Assembly: GCA_030424845.1 (NCBI GenBank)
Contig: JAUHWC010000002.1
Span: forward strand, 434,001-498,000
Length of the DNA: 64,000 nt
Reading direction: 5' to 3'
DNA from: Alphaproteobacteria bacterium
GTDB lineage: Bacteria > Pseudomonadota > Alphaproteobacteria > Sphingomonadales > Sphingomonadaceae
This document shows positions 18,025-27,605 of this stretch, piece by piece. Made by a program: the position numbers and the translations under genes. The number at the start of each line of letters is the position of its first letter. The first letter of the stretch is position 1. Below the pieces are notes generated by a model. The model searched no databases, was not told the DNA's origin, and saw nothing but the letters and a program-made list of their open reading frames with translations.

Positions 18025-19235
18025 CCGAAGCGCCCCTGCTGGCCCTGAAGGGCGATTTTCCCGGCCTTGCCACCTCTTCGGGTGAGCCGTGGCATTATCT
18101 CGATTCCGGGGCGACGGCGCAAAAGCCATTCGCCGTGATCGAGGCGATGACGCGCGCACTGGGTGTCGATTACGCCACCGTCCATCGCGGCGTCTATGCC
18201 CGCAGCGCGGAGATGACCCTGGCTTACGAAGCCGCTCGCCGCCGCGTCGCTGCTTTCATTGGCGGCAAGGAGGATGAACTGGTCTTCACCCGCGGCGCGA
18301 CCGAGGCGATCAACCTTGTGGCCGCCACCTGGGGCGAGGTGAACGTGGGTGCGGGCGATCGCATCCTGATCTCGCAACTGGAACATCATTCCAACATCGT
18401 GCCATGGCAGATGCTGGCCCGGCGCAAGGGTGCGCACATCGATATCTGTCCGCTTACGGAGGATGGCCGGATCGATCTTGATGCGGCTGAAGCCATGCTC
18501 ACGCCAGAGCACAAGCTGGTGGCGCTGGCGCATGTTTCCAACGTGCTTGGCTCTGTGCTGGATGTCGAACGGGCGGTGGCCCTGGCGCACGGTGTTGGCG
18601 CGAAGATGCTGGTGGACGGTTGCCAGGCCGTGCCGCGCCTCGCTGTCGATGTGGCGGCGCTGGGTTGCGATTTCTGCGCTTTCAGCGCCCACAAGCTCTA
18701 CGGCCCGACCGGTATCGGCGCGCTGTGGGCGAAGGGCGAGATCCTGGCCGACATGCCGCCATACCAGGGAGGCGGCGCAATGATCGACAAGGTTACTTTC
18801 GAGCGCACCACCTATGCCCCGCCACCCCAGCGTTTCGAAGCAGGCACGCCGGCGATTACCGAAGCTGTCGCCTTTGCTGCGGCTTGCGATTACGTGGCGG
18901 ATATCGGGCTCGATGCCATCCATGCCCACGAAACCGTGCTTGTCGCCCAATTGCGTGAAGTGCTGGGCGCAATGAACGATGTTACCCTTTTCGGGCCGGA
19001 GGATTCCGCAGGGATCGTGAGCTTCCTGATCGACGGTATTCACCCGCACGACCTCGGTACCATATTGGACGAGGAAAACGTGGCCATTCGCGCCGGGCAC
19101 CACTGCGCCCAGCCCCTGATGGACCACCTTGGCGTGCCGGCCACCGCCCGCGCCAGTTTCGGCCTCTACAGCGACGAGGCAGATGTCGCCGCGCTTGTGC
19201 GCGGCATTGAACGCACCAAGAGGATTTTCGGCTGA
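18015..19235 (+). CDS. sufS: Cysteine desulfurase SufS
   Basis: This 406-residue PLP enzyme removes sulfur from cysteine as a persulfide and passes it to the SUF scaffold. PLP binds K227 (FSAHKLYGP); the persulfide-carrying cysteine is C364 in RAGHHCAQPLM. The group II hallmark RxGHHCAQP loop identifies SufS rather than IscS. I prefer ATG 18015; ATG 18000 in the same frame would add five residues. A separate SufE/SufU was not seen in the window. Confidence 0.96.
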   Translation: MSVTEAPLLALKGDFPGLATSSGEPWHYLDSGATAQKPFAVIEAMTRALGVDYATVHRGVYARSAEMTLAYEAARRRVAAFIGGKEDELVFTRGATEAINLVAATWGEVNVGAGDRILISQLEHHSNIVPWQMLARRKGAHIDICPLTEDGRIDLDAAEAMLTPEHKLVALAHVSNVLGSVLDVERAVALAHGVGAKMLVDGCQAVPRLAVDVAALGCDFCAFSAHKLYGPTGIGALWAKGEILADMPPYQGGGAMIDKVTFERTTYAPPPQRFEAGTPAITEAVAFAAACDYVADIGLDAIHAHETVLVAQLREVLGAMNDVTLFGPEDSAGIVSFLIDGIHPHDLGTILDEENVAIRAGHHCAQPLMDHLGVPATARASFGLYSDEADVAALVRGIERTKRIFG

Positions 19236-19738
19236 TGAACAAGCCCGAGGAAAAGAGCGATTTCGTGGCAGCTCCGCCGCCCAGTGCCGAGGTAGTCGAT
19301 GCGGTGGAAAAGCCGCAGCGCGCCAAGGTGTCCGATGCGCAGGAAACGGCAGCGGAAAAGCTGGAGCGCAAGCGCGATTATCTCGAAGGCTTCCTTCAGG
19401 CCAAGCCCGAGGGAGTGAGTGCGGGCGAGCCCGGTGGCGAGCTCTACGAAGCCGTGATCGAGGCGCTGAAGGACATTTATGACCCGGAAATCCCGGTGAA
19501 TATCTACGACCTCGGCCTGATCTATGGCGTGGAGGTGTCGGATGAGGCCGATGTGGCCGTCACGATGACGCTGACCACGCCGCATTGCCCTGTGGCCGAG
19601 ACCATGCCGGGTGAAATCGAGCTGCGCGTCGGCTCCATCCCCGGCGTGCGCGATGCCGAAGTGAACGTGACCTGGGACCCGCCGTGGGATCCTTCCAAGA
19701 TGAGTGACGAGGCTCGCCTCGAACTCGGGATGTTGTGA
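19235..19738 (+). CDS. sufT: SufT-like MIP18/DUF59 protein
   Basis: This 167-residue protein has a DUF59 domain from about residue 68: ALKDIYDPEIPVNIYDLGLIYGVEV, then TLTTPHCPVAETMPGEIE with the conserved Cys, and VNVTWDPPWDPSKMS. SufT/PaaD-like proteins act in late Fe-S maturation. The first 65 residues are a charged low-complexity extension (EKLERKRDYLEGFL). It starts on the sufS stop (TGATG). Confidence 0.92.
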   Translation: MNKPEEKSDFVAAPPPSAEVVDAVEKPQRAKVSDAQETAAEKLERKRDYLEGFLQAKPEGVSAGEPGGELYEAVIEALKDIYDPEIPVNIYDLGLIYGVEVSDEADVAVTMTLTTPHCPVAETMPGEIELRVGSIPGVRDAEVNVTWDPPWDPSKMSDEARLELGML

Positions 19739-19739
19739 C

Positions 19740-20102
19740 ATGAGCGATACCACCACCAAACGCCCGGCCCCCAAGGCCGCCGTCATCCTCACCCCCGCCG
19801 CCGAACAGCGCGTGGCGGACCTGATGGCCAAGGCCCCCGAAGATGCGATCGGCGTGAAGCTCTCCACTCCGCGCCGGGGTTGCTCGGGACTGGCCTATTC
19901 GGTCGATTACGTCAGCGAGGAAGACAAGTTCGACGAGAAGATCGAAACCCCGCGCGGCACCTTCTATATCGACGGCGCTTCCGTGCTCTATCTCGTCGGC
20001 AGCACGATGGACTGGGTGGAGGATGACTTCACCGCCGGTTTCGTGTTCGACAACCCCAATGCCAAGGGCGCGTGCGGCTGCGGCGAAAGCTTCATGGTCT
20101 GA
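19740..20102 (+). CDS. sufA: A-type Fe-S carrier (SufA/IscA/ErpA family)
   Basis: This 120-residue HesB/IscA-type carrier has the three cluster-binding cysteines C48 (RRGCSG), C112 and C114 (GACGCGESF). It delivers clusters to apo-proteins. The first 16 residues are a polar extension. The ATG lies 1 bp after the sufT stop. Assignment to SufA rather than IscA is by operon context only. Confidence 0.93.
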   Translation: MSDTTTKRPAPKAAVILTPAAEQRVADLMAKAPEDAIGVKLSTPRRGCSGLAYSVDYVSEEDKFDEKIETPRGTFYIDGASVLYLVGSTMDWVEDDFTAGFVFDNPNAKGACGCGESFMV

Positions 20103-20106
20103 CGCG

Positions 20107-20568
20107 GTGGGGCTGGTCGAGATCTCCAGCCACTTCGCACCCCCGCCCGAAAGGGTATGGGAGCAGGTCCAGCGGCCTGCCGTGCTGCTATACGCTGCCA
20201 GGCCGCTCCTCTCCTTTGTCTCGCGCGATGGCGGCTGGCCCGACAAGTGGGAGCAGCGCGAATACCGCGCGGGGCTGCGCGCCTTCGGCGTGCTTCCCGT
20301 GGGCGAACAGGTGATCGGGATAGAGTTCCAGCCGGACCAGCCACCGGGCTATCGCCTGCGCGACAATGGGCGCGGAGGCATGATCAGCAAGTGGGACCAC
20401 ATGATGGTGATCGAGCCGGAAGGGGATGGCACGCGCTACACCGACCGGGTCGAGATCGAGGCGGGCGTGCTCACGCCCATTGCCTGTGCCTTCGCCAAAT
20501 TCTTCTATCGCCACCGCCAGAAGCGCTGGCAGCAGCTGATCGCGCAGGATTTCGCCCAGCTGGGCTAG
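20107..20568 (+). CDS. SRPBCC-family (START-like) protein
   Basis: GTG 20107, 4 bp after the sufA stop, opens 153 residues with the SRPBCC layout: VEISSHFAPPPERVWEQV, a central GYRLRDNGRGGMISKWDHMMVIEPEGDGTRYTDRVEIEAG and a long C-terminal helix RHRQKRWQQLIAQDF. The fold binds hydrophobic ligands. It appears to be the last gene of the suf operon and converges with the next gene, leaving 4 bp between stops. Confidence 0.75.
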   Translation: MGLVEISSHFAPPPERVWEQVQRPAVLLYAARPLLSFVSRDGGWPDKWEQREYRAGLRAFGVLPVGEQVIGIEFQPDQPPGYRLRDNGRGGMISKWDHMMVIEPEGDGTRYTDRVEIEAGVLTPIACAFAKFFYRHRQKRWQQLIAQDFAQLG

Positions 20569-20572
20569 CCGA

Positions 20573-21478
20573 TCAGGCTTCGCCCGTTTCCTCTGCCAGG
20601 AATTCCAGCGGCGCCCGGTCATAGGAATCGATCTGGCCGTTGGCGTTCATCTGCGCATCCAGCCAGTCCTGCTCATAGGGGGTGAAGGCGGCGGCTTCTG
20701 CGACCTTTTCCTCGCGCGAGGGCGCTGAAGGCTGCTTCTTGCCGAAAACGATGCCGAAGGCGTTGGGTGCCGATTTCGCCATCTGGCCCATGAAGCGGCC
20801 GATGTTCGGCTTGGCATCGGCAATGAAGGTTTCAAGCTCGAGCATGCGTGCACGATCAAGGTGTGCGCTCTCGCTGGCAAAGCCGAGCAGGTAGTTGCCC
20901 ACCCCTTGCACGAAGATGCCCTGGAAATCGGGATGGTTGGCATCCTCCAGCGTCGCATCCTTCAGGCGGAAGAGCATTTCCGCCTCGCGCATGCTGACAG
21001 CACCGGGGCGATCGCTGGCCGCGCCGAATACGACGCGGCGCAGGATGCGGGCCTCGGCCTCGCTCACATGCGTATCGGACAATTCGCCGCCGCAGCGGGT
21101 GGGGCCGGTGCCCGTCAGCACTTCGCGTTCGAGTGTCTCGAGCACGAAGGCCTTGAGCTTTTCGGGCACGTTGGTGCCCTTTTCGATCACTTGAACGAGT
21201 AGCTCGAATTCCGTCAGCGAGCAGACCTTGCCGTCAGCCTCGACCATGCGGATCAGCCATTCGGCCTCTTCCTCGCTGGCGTAGCCGCGCGGTTCGGAGC
21301 CGCTGAGTACATAGCTGCGCAATGCTTCGACGAAGAAATCGCTCCACACTTGCGTCGGCTCTTCCAGCGCGTGCTGCAGGGCGAAGATCGCCTCGGCTTC
21401 CTCGCGCAGGATGTGGCCGTCGGCCCAGCCGGACTGGCGCAGCTTGAGGACTTCCGCATCGGAAATCGCGCCATCCAT
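20573..21478 (-). CDS. Helical protein with two similar halves, unknown function
   Basis: This 301-residue acidic, all-helical protein has no signal peptide. Two halves share a pattern: ISDAEVLKLRQ...REEAEAIFALQHAL then WSDFFVEALRSYVL in the first, and VSEAEARILRR...MREAEMLFRLKDAT then FQGIFVQGVGNYLLG in the second. Segments such as EADGKVCSLTEFELL and NANGQIDSYDRAPL look like loosened EF-hand or TerB-type loops, which is only a visual resemblance. It is convergent with the suf operon and transcribed alone. Confidence 0.65.
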   Translation of the reverse strand: MDGAISDAEVLKLRQSGWADGHILREEAEAIFALQHALEEPTQVWSDFFVEALRSYVLSGSEPRGYASEEEAEWLIRMVEADGKVCSLTEFELLVQVIEKGTNVPEKLKAFVLETLEREVLTGTGPTRCGGELSDTHVSEAEARILRRVVFGAASDRPGAVSMREAEMLFRLKDATLEDANHPDFQGIFVQGVGNYLLGFASESAHLDRARMLELETFIADAKPNIGRFMGQMAKSAPNAFGIVFGKKQPSAPSREEKVAEAAAFTPYEQDWLDAQMNANGQIDSYDRAPLEFLAEETGEA

Positions 21479-21597
21479 GGCGGCCTGGCGGGTGAAATCG
21501 GCAAATTGGGCAGTCCTGACGTGCTTTTCATTCCCTCGTTTGGAGGAAGGATATGCCGCAATAGCCTTAAATTCGGGTTACCCCGGCCGTGCCGCGC

Positions 21598-22038
21598 TCA
21601 ACCTGCGCTGCGCAGCGCCTGCATGCAGGCCAGCATGTCGACCTGCGCCCCGTCACTTGCGCGGCGGGTTTCGATCCACGTGGCGACAGGCTCCGCATCC
21701 GGCCGCAGGGGGTAGAGGTAGATATCCATCACGCAGGCCTGCGAGGCGAATTGCAGCTTGCGCATGTCACCTTCGGCAACATCCAGCCGGGGTTGCCCGA
21801 ACTGCGCCACCAGCGAGTTCGCCCCTTCGCGGATCACGCCCGAAAGGCCCGGCCCCTGCATGATTTCCGGCATGCGGAAGCCGTCCACCGGCGGTGGCGG
21901 CGGGGCGCTGGGCGGTGTCGGCCGGGCCTGCCCGGAAGAAGGCGCCGTCGGCGGCGCAGACGGGCGATCGACCGGCCGGGGCGTGCTGGCACAGGCCGAC
22001 AGCAGCAGGGCCGCGATCACGGGAATGGCCAGCTTCAT
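21598..22038 (-). CDS. Lipoprotein with proline-rich linker
   Basis: This 146-residue protein has a signal peptide ending in a lipobox (VIAALLLSAC, Cys15), followed by a proline-rich stretch to about residue 52 that could span peptidoglycan. A conserved-looking C-terminal domain follows: ANSLVAQFGQPRLDVAEGDMRKLQFASQACVMDIYLYP. It begins 1 bp after the stop of the EI24-like gene, so the two are co-transcribed. The function is unknown. Confidence 0.7.
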   Translation of the reverse strand: MKLAIPVIAALLLSACASTPRPVDRPSAPPTAPSSGQARPTPPSAPPPPPVDGFRMPEIMQGPGLSGVIREGANSLVAQFGQPRLDVAEGDMRKLQFASQACVMDIYLYPLRPDAEPVATWIETRRASDGAQVDMLACMQALRSAG

Positions 22039-22039
22039 C

Positions 22040-22720
22040 TCACGCCTCTTTCTTGCGGTGGACAAGGTGTGTCGCGCTTGCCGCTCCCAGCACCGGTGCC
22101 AACAGGTTGACGAAGGGCAGCGCCAGCAGGGCCGCCACCATGCCGCCCAGTGCAAAGCGCTCCATGCGCGAAACGGGGCACAGCTCCGCCGCCGCCCGCG
22201 TGCCTTTCGGCGCATGGCGCAACCAGACCATGTCCTGCATCTCGCGCCCGATCAGCACGGCGTTGACCGCCCAGAACAGCAGCGCCAGCGCAAAGGGCAG
22301 GGCGACAAGGTTGGCCAGCAGCGCCCGCCCCGCGCCGCCCAACGCCGCCCGCACCTGCTCGGCCGCATCGAGATCGCGCGCGGCACTTGCTTGCGCGGGA
22401 TAATGCCGGGCCTCGACCGCGCGCACCACATCCTCGGCATAGAACTGGATGACCGCCATCGCCACGATGCGCCACACCAGCCACAAGCCCATGACGGCGA
22501 GCAGGAAGGAAGCGATCTGGCGCAACTGCCCGGCGCCTGAAAACAGCGCCTCGCCCAGCCCGGCCCATGCCAGCAGGGCATCGAAGGCATACCATCCCGC
22601 CGTTGCCACCGCCACGAAGGCCACGATCGTCACGCCCAGGCTCCGGGCAAGGATGCGCAGCACCTTGCCATCGGCCAGCTGGCCGAGCGCGAGGGTGAAG
22701 CTGGAGAGGATGGCGCTCAT
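22040..22720 (-). CDS. EI24/CysZ-like membrane protein
   Basis: This 226-residue protein has about four to five hydrophobic helices (residues 27-50, 65-90, 130-155, 190-215) and matches the EI24 domain layout: an N-terminal AILSSFTLALGQL, a polar middle segment (EQVRAALGGAGRALLANL) and a final helical pair. Distant relatives include the sulfate transporter CysZ, but most EI24 proteins are uncharacterised. It heads a two-gene operon with the lipoprotein. Confidence 0.75.
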   Translation of the reverse strand: MSAILSSFTLALGQLADGKVLRILARSLGVTIVAFVAVATAGWYAFDALLAWAGLGEALFSGAGQLRQIASFLLAVMGLWLVWRIVAMAVIQFYAEDVVRAVEARHYPAQASAARDLDAAEQVRAALGGAGRALLANLVALPFALALLFWAVNAVLIGREMQDMVWLRHAPKGTRAAAELCPVSRMERFALGGMVAALLALPFVNLLAPVLGAASATHLVHRKKEA

Positions 22721-22793
22721 TCGTCCTTGCGATTGCTCTTGCTAGCGTCCAAGTCAATGGCAGAGAGAAATGCTCCACCAAACAGGGAATTCC

Positions 22794-23789
22794 ATGTCCG
22801 AACCACGCTATGAGGTTATCGCCATCGGCAATGCCATTGTCGATGTAGTGTCCTCCTGCTCCGACGAACTGATCGAGGAACTGGGCATGCCCAAGGGCGG
22901 CATGACCCTGATCGATGCCGACCAGGCGCAGGAGCTGTATGACGCGATGGGCCCGGCGCGTGAAATCAGCGGCGGTTCGGCGGCCAACACGCTGGCAGGC
23001 CTTTCCGCGCTTGGCGTGCAATGCGCCTTCGTGGGCCAGGTCGCGGCAGACCAGCTGGGCAGCGTCTTTGCCCATGACATCCGCGCCGTTGGCATCGATT
23101 TCGACACCCCCGCGCGCGAGGGCGAACCGCCCACCGCGCGGTGCCTGATCTTCGTCACGCCCGATGGCCAGCGCACCATGAACACCTTCCTCGGCGCATC
23201 GCAGTTCCTGCCTGCCACGGCGCTGGACGAAGAGGCCATCGGCGCTGCCTCGATCCTCTACCTCGAAGGCTATTTGTGGGACCCGGAAGAGCCGCGCGCC
23301 GCCATGCGCCGCGCCATCGAAACGGCCAAGAACGCGGGCCGCAAGGTCGCCTTCACGCTGTCCGATGCCTTCGTGATCGCCCGCTATGGCGATGATTTCC
23401 GCGCCCTTATCGATGACGGGCTGATCGACATCCTCTTCGCCAACGAGGTGGAGCTGGGCGCGATCACCGGCGAGGAGGACTTCGAGGCCGGCATCGCCGC
23501 CTTGCAGGACAAGGTGCCGACACTTGTCGTCACCCGCAGCGAGAAGGGTGCGGTCGCCCTTTCCGGCGGCGAGCGCGCTGCCGTGGCCGCCGAACCGGTG
23601 GACGAAGTGGTCGACACCACCGGTGCGGGGGACCTGTTCGCCGCCGGCTTCCTTGCGGGTTACGTGAAGGGCAGGTCGCTTGAAACCAGCCTCAAGATGG
23701 GGGCCATCGCCGCGGCCGAGATCATCAGCCACTATGGTGCCCGCGCCGAGGAAGACCTCGCCAAGCTGATGGCTGCCAAGCTCGGCTGA
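22794..23789 (+). CDS. Adenosine kinase-like PfkB-family sugar kinase
   Basis: This 331-residue ribokinase-fold enzyme shows VIAIGNAIVDVVS at the start, the GGSAANTLAGLS substrate motif and the PfkB signature VDTTGAGDLFAAGFL with the catalytic Asp. The length and N-terminal block match bacterial adenosine-kinase-like proteins that phosphorylate nucleosides. ATG 22794 follows an aaacaggga ribosome site. It is followed 3 bp later by a SnoaL-like gene, probably in one operon. Confidence 0.88.
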   Translation: MSEPRYEVIAIGNAIVDVVSSCSDELIEELGMPKGGMTLIDADQAQELYDAMGPAREISGGSAANTLAGLSALGVQCAFVGQVAADQLGSVFAHDIRAVGIDFDTPAREGEPPTARCLIFVTPDGQRTMNTFLGASQFLPATALDEEAIGAASILYLEGYLWDPEEPRAAMRRAIETAKNAGRKVAFTLSDAFVIARYGDDFRALIDDGLIDILFANEVELGAITGEEDFEAGIAALQDKVPTLVVTRSEKGAVALSGGERAAVAAEPVDEVVDTTGAGDLFAAGFLAGYVKGRSLETSLKMGAIAAAEIISHYGARAEEDLAKLMAAKLG

Positions 23790-23792
23790 TCC

Positions 23793-24458
23793 ATGACCGA
23801 AGCCGCCATCGCCGCCGAACTCCAGCAGGTGAAGCAGAGGCTCGCCGCGCTGGAGGACAAGGCGGCGGTGGAGCGGCTGCAATACCAGTATGGCTATTAC
23901 ATCGACAATCGCATGTGGGATGCGATGGTCGAACTGTTCTGTGACGATGCACCAGAGATCGAGATCGGCCAGCGCGGCACCTATGTCGGCAAGGTTCGCA
24001 TCCACCGCTTCCTGCAAGAGGTGCTGGGCGGCGGGCGCTGGGGCCTGCTGAAGGATGAAATCATCCATCACATCCAGATGCAGCCGATCGTTACCGTGGC
24101 CGAGGACGGGCAAAGCGCGAAATGCCGTGCGCGCGCCATGGTGCAGGGCAATTCCCCGCCAGGCAGCGGCAAGTTCCTGCTGGCGGAAGGCCTCTATGAA
24201 AACGCCTATGTGAAGGAAGGCGGAAGCTGGAAGATCAAGCGGCTGTACTGGGTGCCCACCTATTACTTCCAGGTCGAAGGCTTCGATGGCGCGGTGTTCG
24301 ACAGCGGCCCGCCCAGCAAGGATTTTCCGCCCGACCGCCCCTCGCCCCCGCGCAACGAGGCCCTGGGGCGACGCTTCCCGCCCTTCCATTATGCCCACCC
24401 CTATGCGCCGGGTGATTTCGACGATCCGGCCAGCGCATCGCGCGATCAGGGCTATTGA
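23793..24458 (+). CDS. SnoaL-like (NTF2-fold) protein
   Basis: Residues 1-30 of 221 form a coiled coil (AAELQQVKQRLAALEDKAAVERLQYQYGYY), then a cone-shaped NTF2-like domain follows: MWDAMVELFCDDAPEIEIGQRGTYVGKVRIHRFL and GGSWKIKRLYWVPTYY. The last 55 residues are rich in proline and aromatics. Such SnoaL-4-type domains occur in dehydratases, isomerases and dioxygenase small subunits; no substrate is indicated here. It lies 3 bp after the kinase gene. Confidence 0.75.
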   Translation: MTEAAIAAELQQVKQRLAALEDKAAVERLQYQYGYYIDNRMWDAMVELFCDDAPEIEIGQRGTYVGKVRIHRFLQEVLGGGRWGLLKDEIIHHIQMQPIVTVAEDGQSAKCRARAMVQGNSPPGSGKFLLAEGLYENAYVKEGGSWKIKRLYWVPTYYFQVEGFDGAVFDSGPPSKDFPPDRPSPPRNEALGRRFPPFHYAHPYAPGDFDDPASASRDQGY

Positions 24459-24528
24459 CCGCATCGCCGGAAAGTCGCGTGATTCCAACGGATGGAACAC
24501 ATGGAACACGGTCCTGACGCGAAAAATC

Positions 24529-24585
24529 CGCCCGCCCGATCCACGCGCTGAAACAGGCATGCGGAGAAGGGCCGGGCGGGTTTTC
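24529..24585 (+). terminator. Probable terminator after the kinase/SnoaL pair
   Basis: CCGCCCG (24528-24537 region) and CGGGCGGG (24573-24580) can pair around a loop of about 36 nt, followed by TTTTC on the plus strand and preceded by an A-run (gaaaaat) that would serve the minus strand. It sits between the convergent SnoaL-like gene and purD and may work both ways. The 175-bp gap holds nothing else visible. Confidence 0.45.
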
Positions 24586-24633
24586 ATGTGCGCCGGATCT
24601 GGCGAAGGGATGCCGGTGTAGGAAAGCGGGGCG

Positions 24634-25917
24634 TCACCCCCGGGCGATTTCCCGCCAGCCGATATCGTTGCGGTAGAAGCCGCTTGCGAAATCGATCTTC
24701 TTCACCGCGGCATAGGCAGCGTCCTGGGCGGCCTTGATGTCATGGCCCCTGGCGACGACGTTGAGCACGCGGCCGCCATTGGCGCGCAGCACGCCGTCAT
24801 CATCCAGCACGGTGCCTGCGTGGAACACCTTGGCGCCATCGGCCTCGGCATCCTTCAGGTCGATCAGGCCGCCCTTTTCCGGCGTGCCGGGGTATCCCTT
24901 GGCCGCCATCACCACGGTCATCGCCGTGTCGGAGGAGAAGCGCGGTCGCTCCATGCTGGCAAGCGCGCTGGTGGCGCAGGCGAGCATGTAGTCCGCCAGG
25001 TCTTCCTCCAGCCGCATCATCAGCACCTGGCATTCCGGATCGCCGAAGCGGCAATTGTATTCCACCAGCTTGGGGCCTTCGTCCGTCAGCATCAGCCCGG
25101 CATAGAGCACGCCGGAATAGGGCGTGCCCTCGTCGGCCAGTTGCCGCACGGTGGGCGTGATGATCTTCTGCATCACCTCGGCGCGCAGTTCGGGCGTGAT
25201 GATCGGTGCGGGGCTGTAGGCACCCATGCCGCCGGTGTTGGGGCCGGTATCGCCATCGCCCACGCGCTTGTGATCCTGCGCGGTGCCGAAGGCGACGATG
25301 CTGGCGCCGTCTGTCAGGGCGAAGAAGCTCGCCTCCTCGCCTTGCATGAACTCCTCGATCACCACTTCCGCGCCGGCTTCGCCGAACTGGCCGCCGAACA
25401 TGTCGGCCAGCGCTTCCTCTGCCTCTTCCAGCGTTTCGGGGATCACCACGCCCTTGCCCGCGGCAAGGCCGTCGGCCTTGAGGACATAGGGCGGGCTGAA
25501 CCTTGCCAACGCCGCCTTCGCCTGTTCGAGGCTGGTGGTGCGCACGTAGCCGGCGGTGGGAATATTCGCCCGGTCGCACAATTCCTTGGTGAAGGCCTTG
25601 CTGCCTTCCAGCTGGGCGGCGGCCTTGCTGGGGCCGAACACGGCGAAGCCTTCCGCCCGCAGCGAATCGGCCAGGCCATCGACCAGCGGGGCTTCGGGGC
25701 CGATCACGACCAGGCCGATCTGCTCCTGCTCGCAGAAGGCGACGACCAGGTCATGGTCCGTCAAATCCATGTCGAAACATTCCGCGTGGTCCGCGATTCC
25801 CGGATTTCCGGGGGATGCGAACAGTTTTCCGCCTTCCCTGGCGATCACACGGGATTGCGCGAGCTTCCAGCTCAGCGCATGTTCGCGTCCGCCCGAACCC
25901 AGCAACAGGATGTTCAT
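24634..25917 (-). CDS. purD: Phosphoribosylamine-glycine ligase
   Basis: This 427-residue ATP-grasp enzyme carries out the second step of purine synthesis, joining glycine to phosphoribosylamine. It has [15 protein letters not shown] at the start, [12 protein letters not shown] for ATP binding, [18 protein letters not shown] for metal binding and the [10 protein letters not shown] motif. ATG 25917 gives the canonical N-terminus. It is divergent from xseA, and the two ATG codons overlap within a single CATG. Confidence 0.97.
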   Translation of the reverse strand: MNILLLGSGGREHALSWKLAQSRVIAREGGKLFASPGNPGIADHAECFDMDLTDHDLVVAFCEQEQIGLVVIGPEAPLVDGLADSLRAEGFAVFGPSKAAAQLEGSKAFTKELCDRANIPTAGYVRTTSLEQAKAALARFSPPYVLKADGLAAGKGVVIPETLEEAEEALADMFGGQFGEAGAEVVIEEFMQGEEASFFALTDGASIVAFGTAQDHKRVGDGDTGPNTGGMGAYSPAPIITPELRAEVMQKIITPTVRQLADEGTPYSGVLYAGLMLTDEGPKLVEYNCRFGDPECQVLMMRLEEDLADYMLACATSALASMERPRFSSDTAMTVVMAAKGYPGTPEKGGLIDLKDAEADGAKVFHAGTVLDDDGVLRANGGRVLNVVARGHDIKAAQDAAYAAVKKIDFASGFYRNDIGWREIARG

Positions 25918-27361
25918 GCCAGACACAAACAGGCCCTCCGATTCCGATTCTGCAAGAGGTGGGCTGGTAGCCAACCAGAGCGCCGGGGACAATTCCGCTG
26001 CGCTGACCATCACCGAGATTTCGCAGGCGCTGAAGCGCACGGTGGAGGATCGCTTCGGCTATGTGAAGCTGCGCGGCGAGCTTTCCGGGGTGAAGCGCGC
26101 GGCCTCCGGCCACCTCTATTGCAGCCTGAAGGACGAGAACGCGGTGATCGACGCGGTGATGTGGCGCGGCACCACGCAGCGCCTCTCCTTCGTGCCGGAA
26201 GACGGGATCGAAGTGGTCGCGACCGGCAAGATCACCACCTATCTGGGCCGCTCGAAATACCAGATCGTGATGGAAGGGATGGAGATCGCCGGCGAAGGCG
26301 CGCTGCTCGCCCTCCTGGAAAGGAACCGCAAGCGCTTCGAGGCGGAAGGCCTGTTCGCGCCCGAGCGCAAGCGCCGCCTGCCCTTCATTCCGCGCACCAT
26401 CGGCGTGGTGACATCGCCCACCGGCGCGGTGATTCGCGATATCCTGCACCGGCTGGCGGATCGCTTCCCCAGCCATGTGCTCGTCTGGCCGGTGCTGGTG
26501 CAGGGCCAGGGTGCTGCCGAACAGGTGGCGGCTGCCGTGCGCGGCTTCGGCGCCATGCCTGAAGGCGCGCGGCCCGACCTGCTGATCGTTGCGCGCGGGG
26601 GTGGCTCGATCGAGGACCTGTGGGCCTTCAACGAGGAAGTGGTGGTCCGCGCCGTGGCCGAATCGCCGATCCCCACGATCAGCGCGGTCGGTCACGAGAC
26701 GGACACGACCCTGTGCGATTTCGCCGCTGACCGGCGCGCACCCACGCCCACCGCCGCGGCGGAAATGGCAGTGCCGGTGCGTGCAGACCTTGCCAACACG
26801 CTCGATGACCTGGGCCTGCGCCAGCGCCGCACCGCGATGCGCCCGGTGCAATTGGGGCGCGAACGGCTGGAAGCGCGCGCCCAGCGCTTGCCACGGCCCG
26901 ACCAGCTGCTGCAACCGCAAGCCCAGAAGCTCGACGACCTGTCGGAGCGGCTGCGTCGCGGGCTGGTGGACAAGGCCTCCCACGGCCGCGAGCGGCTGGC
27001 GCAGCTGCGCCTCTCGCCCGCCGTGCTCACCCGCACATGGCGCGAATCGCAGGCGCGGCTGGAACGGGTCCGCCTGCATCCCGCACTGGTCACGCGCCCC
27101 ATCGCCGACAAGCGCCAGCAGCTTGCCGCGCTCGCCCGCCTTGCCGAGCAGCTGCACCCGGAAAAGCCGCTCTCGCGCGGCTATGCCATGGTGCTCGATC
27201 CGCAAGGCAAGGCGGTCACCAGCCGCGCTTCAGCACAGGGAAAGCCTTCATTGGCTATCCGCTTTGCCGATGGCGATTTGCAGGTGGTACCGGGGGCGGC
27301 CAAGCCGAGGGCCGCACCCAAGCCGCCGCCGCCTGAAAACGGCCAGCCGAAATTGCTCTAG
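25916..27361 (+). CDS. xseA: Exodeoxyribonuclease VII large subunit
   Basis: This 481-residue protein binds and degrades single-stranded DNA with XseB. The N-terminal OB domain runs to about residue 120 ([27 protein letters not shown]); the catalytic core has [36 protein letters not shown] and [28 protein letters not shown]; the C-terminus ends in the LSRGYAMV block and a proline-rich tail. The only ATG in reach is 25916, overlapping the purD start. XseB is not in the window. Confidence 0.95.
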   Translation: MPDTNRPSDSDSARGGLVANQSAGDNSAALTITEISQALKRTVEDRFGYVKLRGELSGVKRAASGHLYCSLKDENAVIDAVMWRGTTQRLSFVPEDGIEVVATGKITTYLGRSKYQIVMEGMEIAGEGALLALLERNRKRFEAEGLFAPERKRRLPFIPRTIGVVTSPTGAVIRDILHRLADRFPSHVLVWPVLVQGQGAAEQVAAAVRGFGAMPEGARPDLLIVARGGGSIEDLWAFNEEVVVRAVAESPIPTISAVGHETDTTLCDFAADRRAPTPTAAAEMAVPVRADLANTLDDLGLRQRRTAMRPVQLGRERLEARAQRLPRPDQLLQPQAQKLDDLSERLRRGLVDKASHGRERLAQLRLSPAVLTRTWRESQARLERVRLHPALVTRPIADKRQQLAALARLAEQLHPEKPLSRGYAMVLDPQGKAVTSRASAQGKPSLAIRFADGDLQVVPGAAKPRAAPKPPPPENGQPKLL

Positions 27362-27404
27362 GCGCAAATTGCCTTGCAGCGACCCTGTTGATAGGAAGCG
27401 CCCC

Positions 27405-27605
27405 ATGTTGATGTCATCTTCAGACAAGCCCGCCACGCTGATTTACGGCCCTAACGGCTTCCGTGTGATCAAGCCCGGCAGTTTCGTGCTGTGCGCCGTG
27501 ACGGGGGAGCCCATCGCCCTGGAAGAGCTGATCTACTGGAGCGTGGAACGGCAGGAGGCCTATGTCTCCTGCGAGGTTTCCACCCGCCGCGTCACGGAGG
27601 GCTGA
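27405..27605 (+). CDS. DUF2093 protein
   Basis: This 66-residue protein matches the small alphaproteobacterial DUF2093 family over its length: ATLIYGPNGFRVIKPGSFVLCAVTGEPI and LIYWSVERQEAYVSCEVS. Two cysteines and the compact size could suit a zinc-binding role, which is only a guess. It lies between xseA and a peptidase gene. The next gene starts on the base after its stop. Confidence 0.8.
   Translation: MLMSSSDKPATLIYGPNGFRVIKPGSFVLCAVTGEPIALEELIYWSVERQEAYVSCEVSTRRVTEG

Noticed and set aside
22035-24587. An 850-codon minus-strand open frame across the adenosine-kinase-like and SnoaL-like genes
   Set aside because: It is the antisense shadow of two clear plus-strand genes in GC-rich DNA; its translation is low-complexity, with no family features in the part opposite those genes.
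25751-27205. A 484-codon minus-strand open frame opposite xseA
   Set aside because: XseA is complete with all its motifs on the plus strand; the antisense frame has no support.
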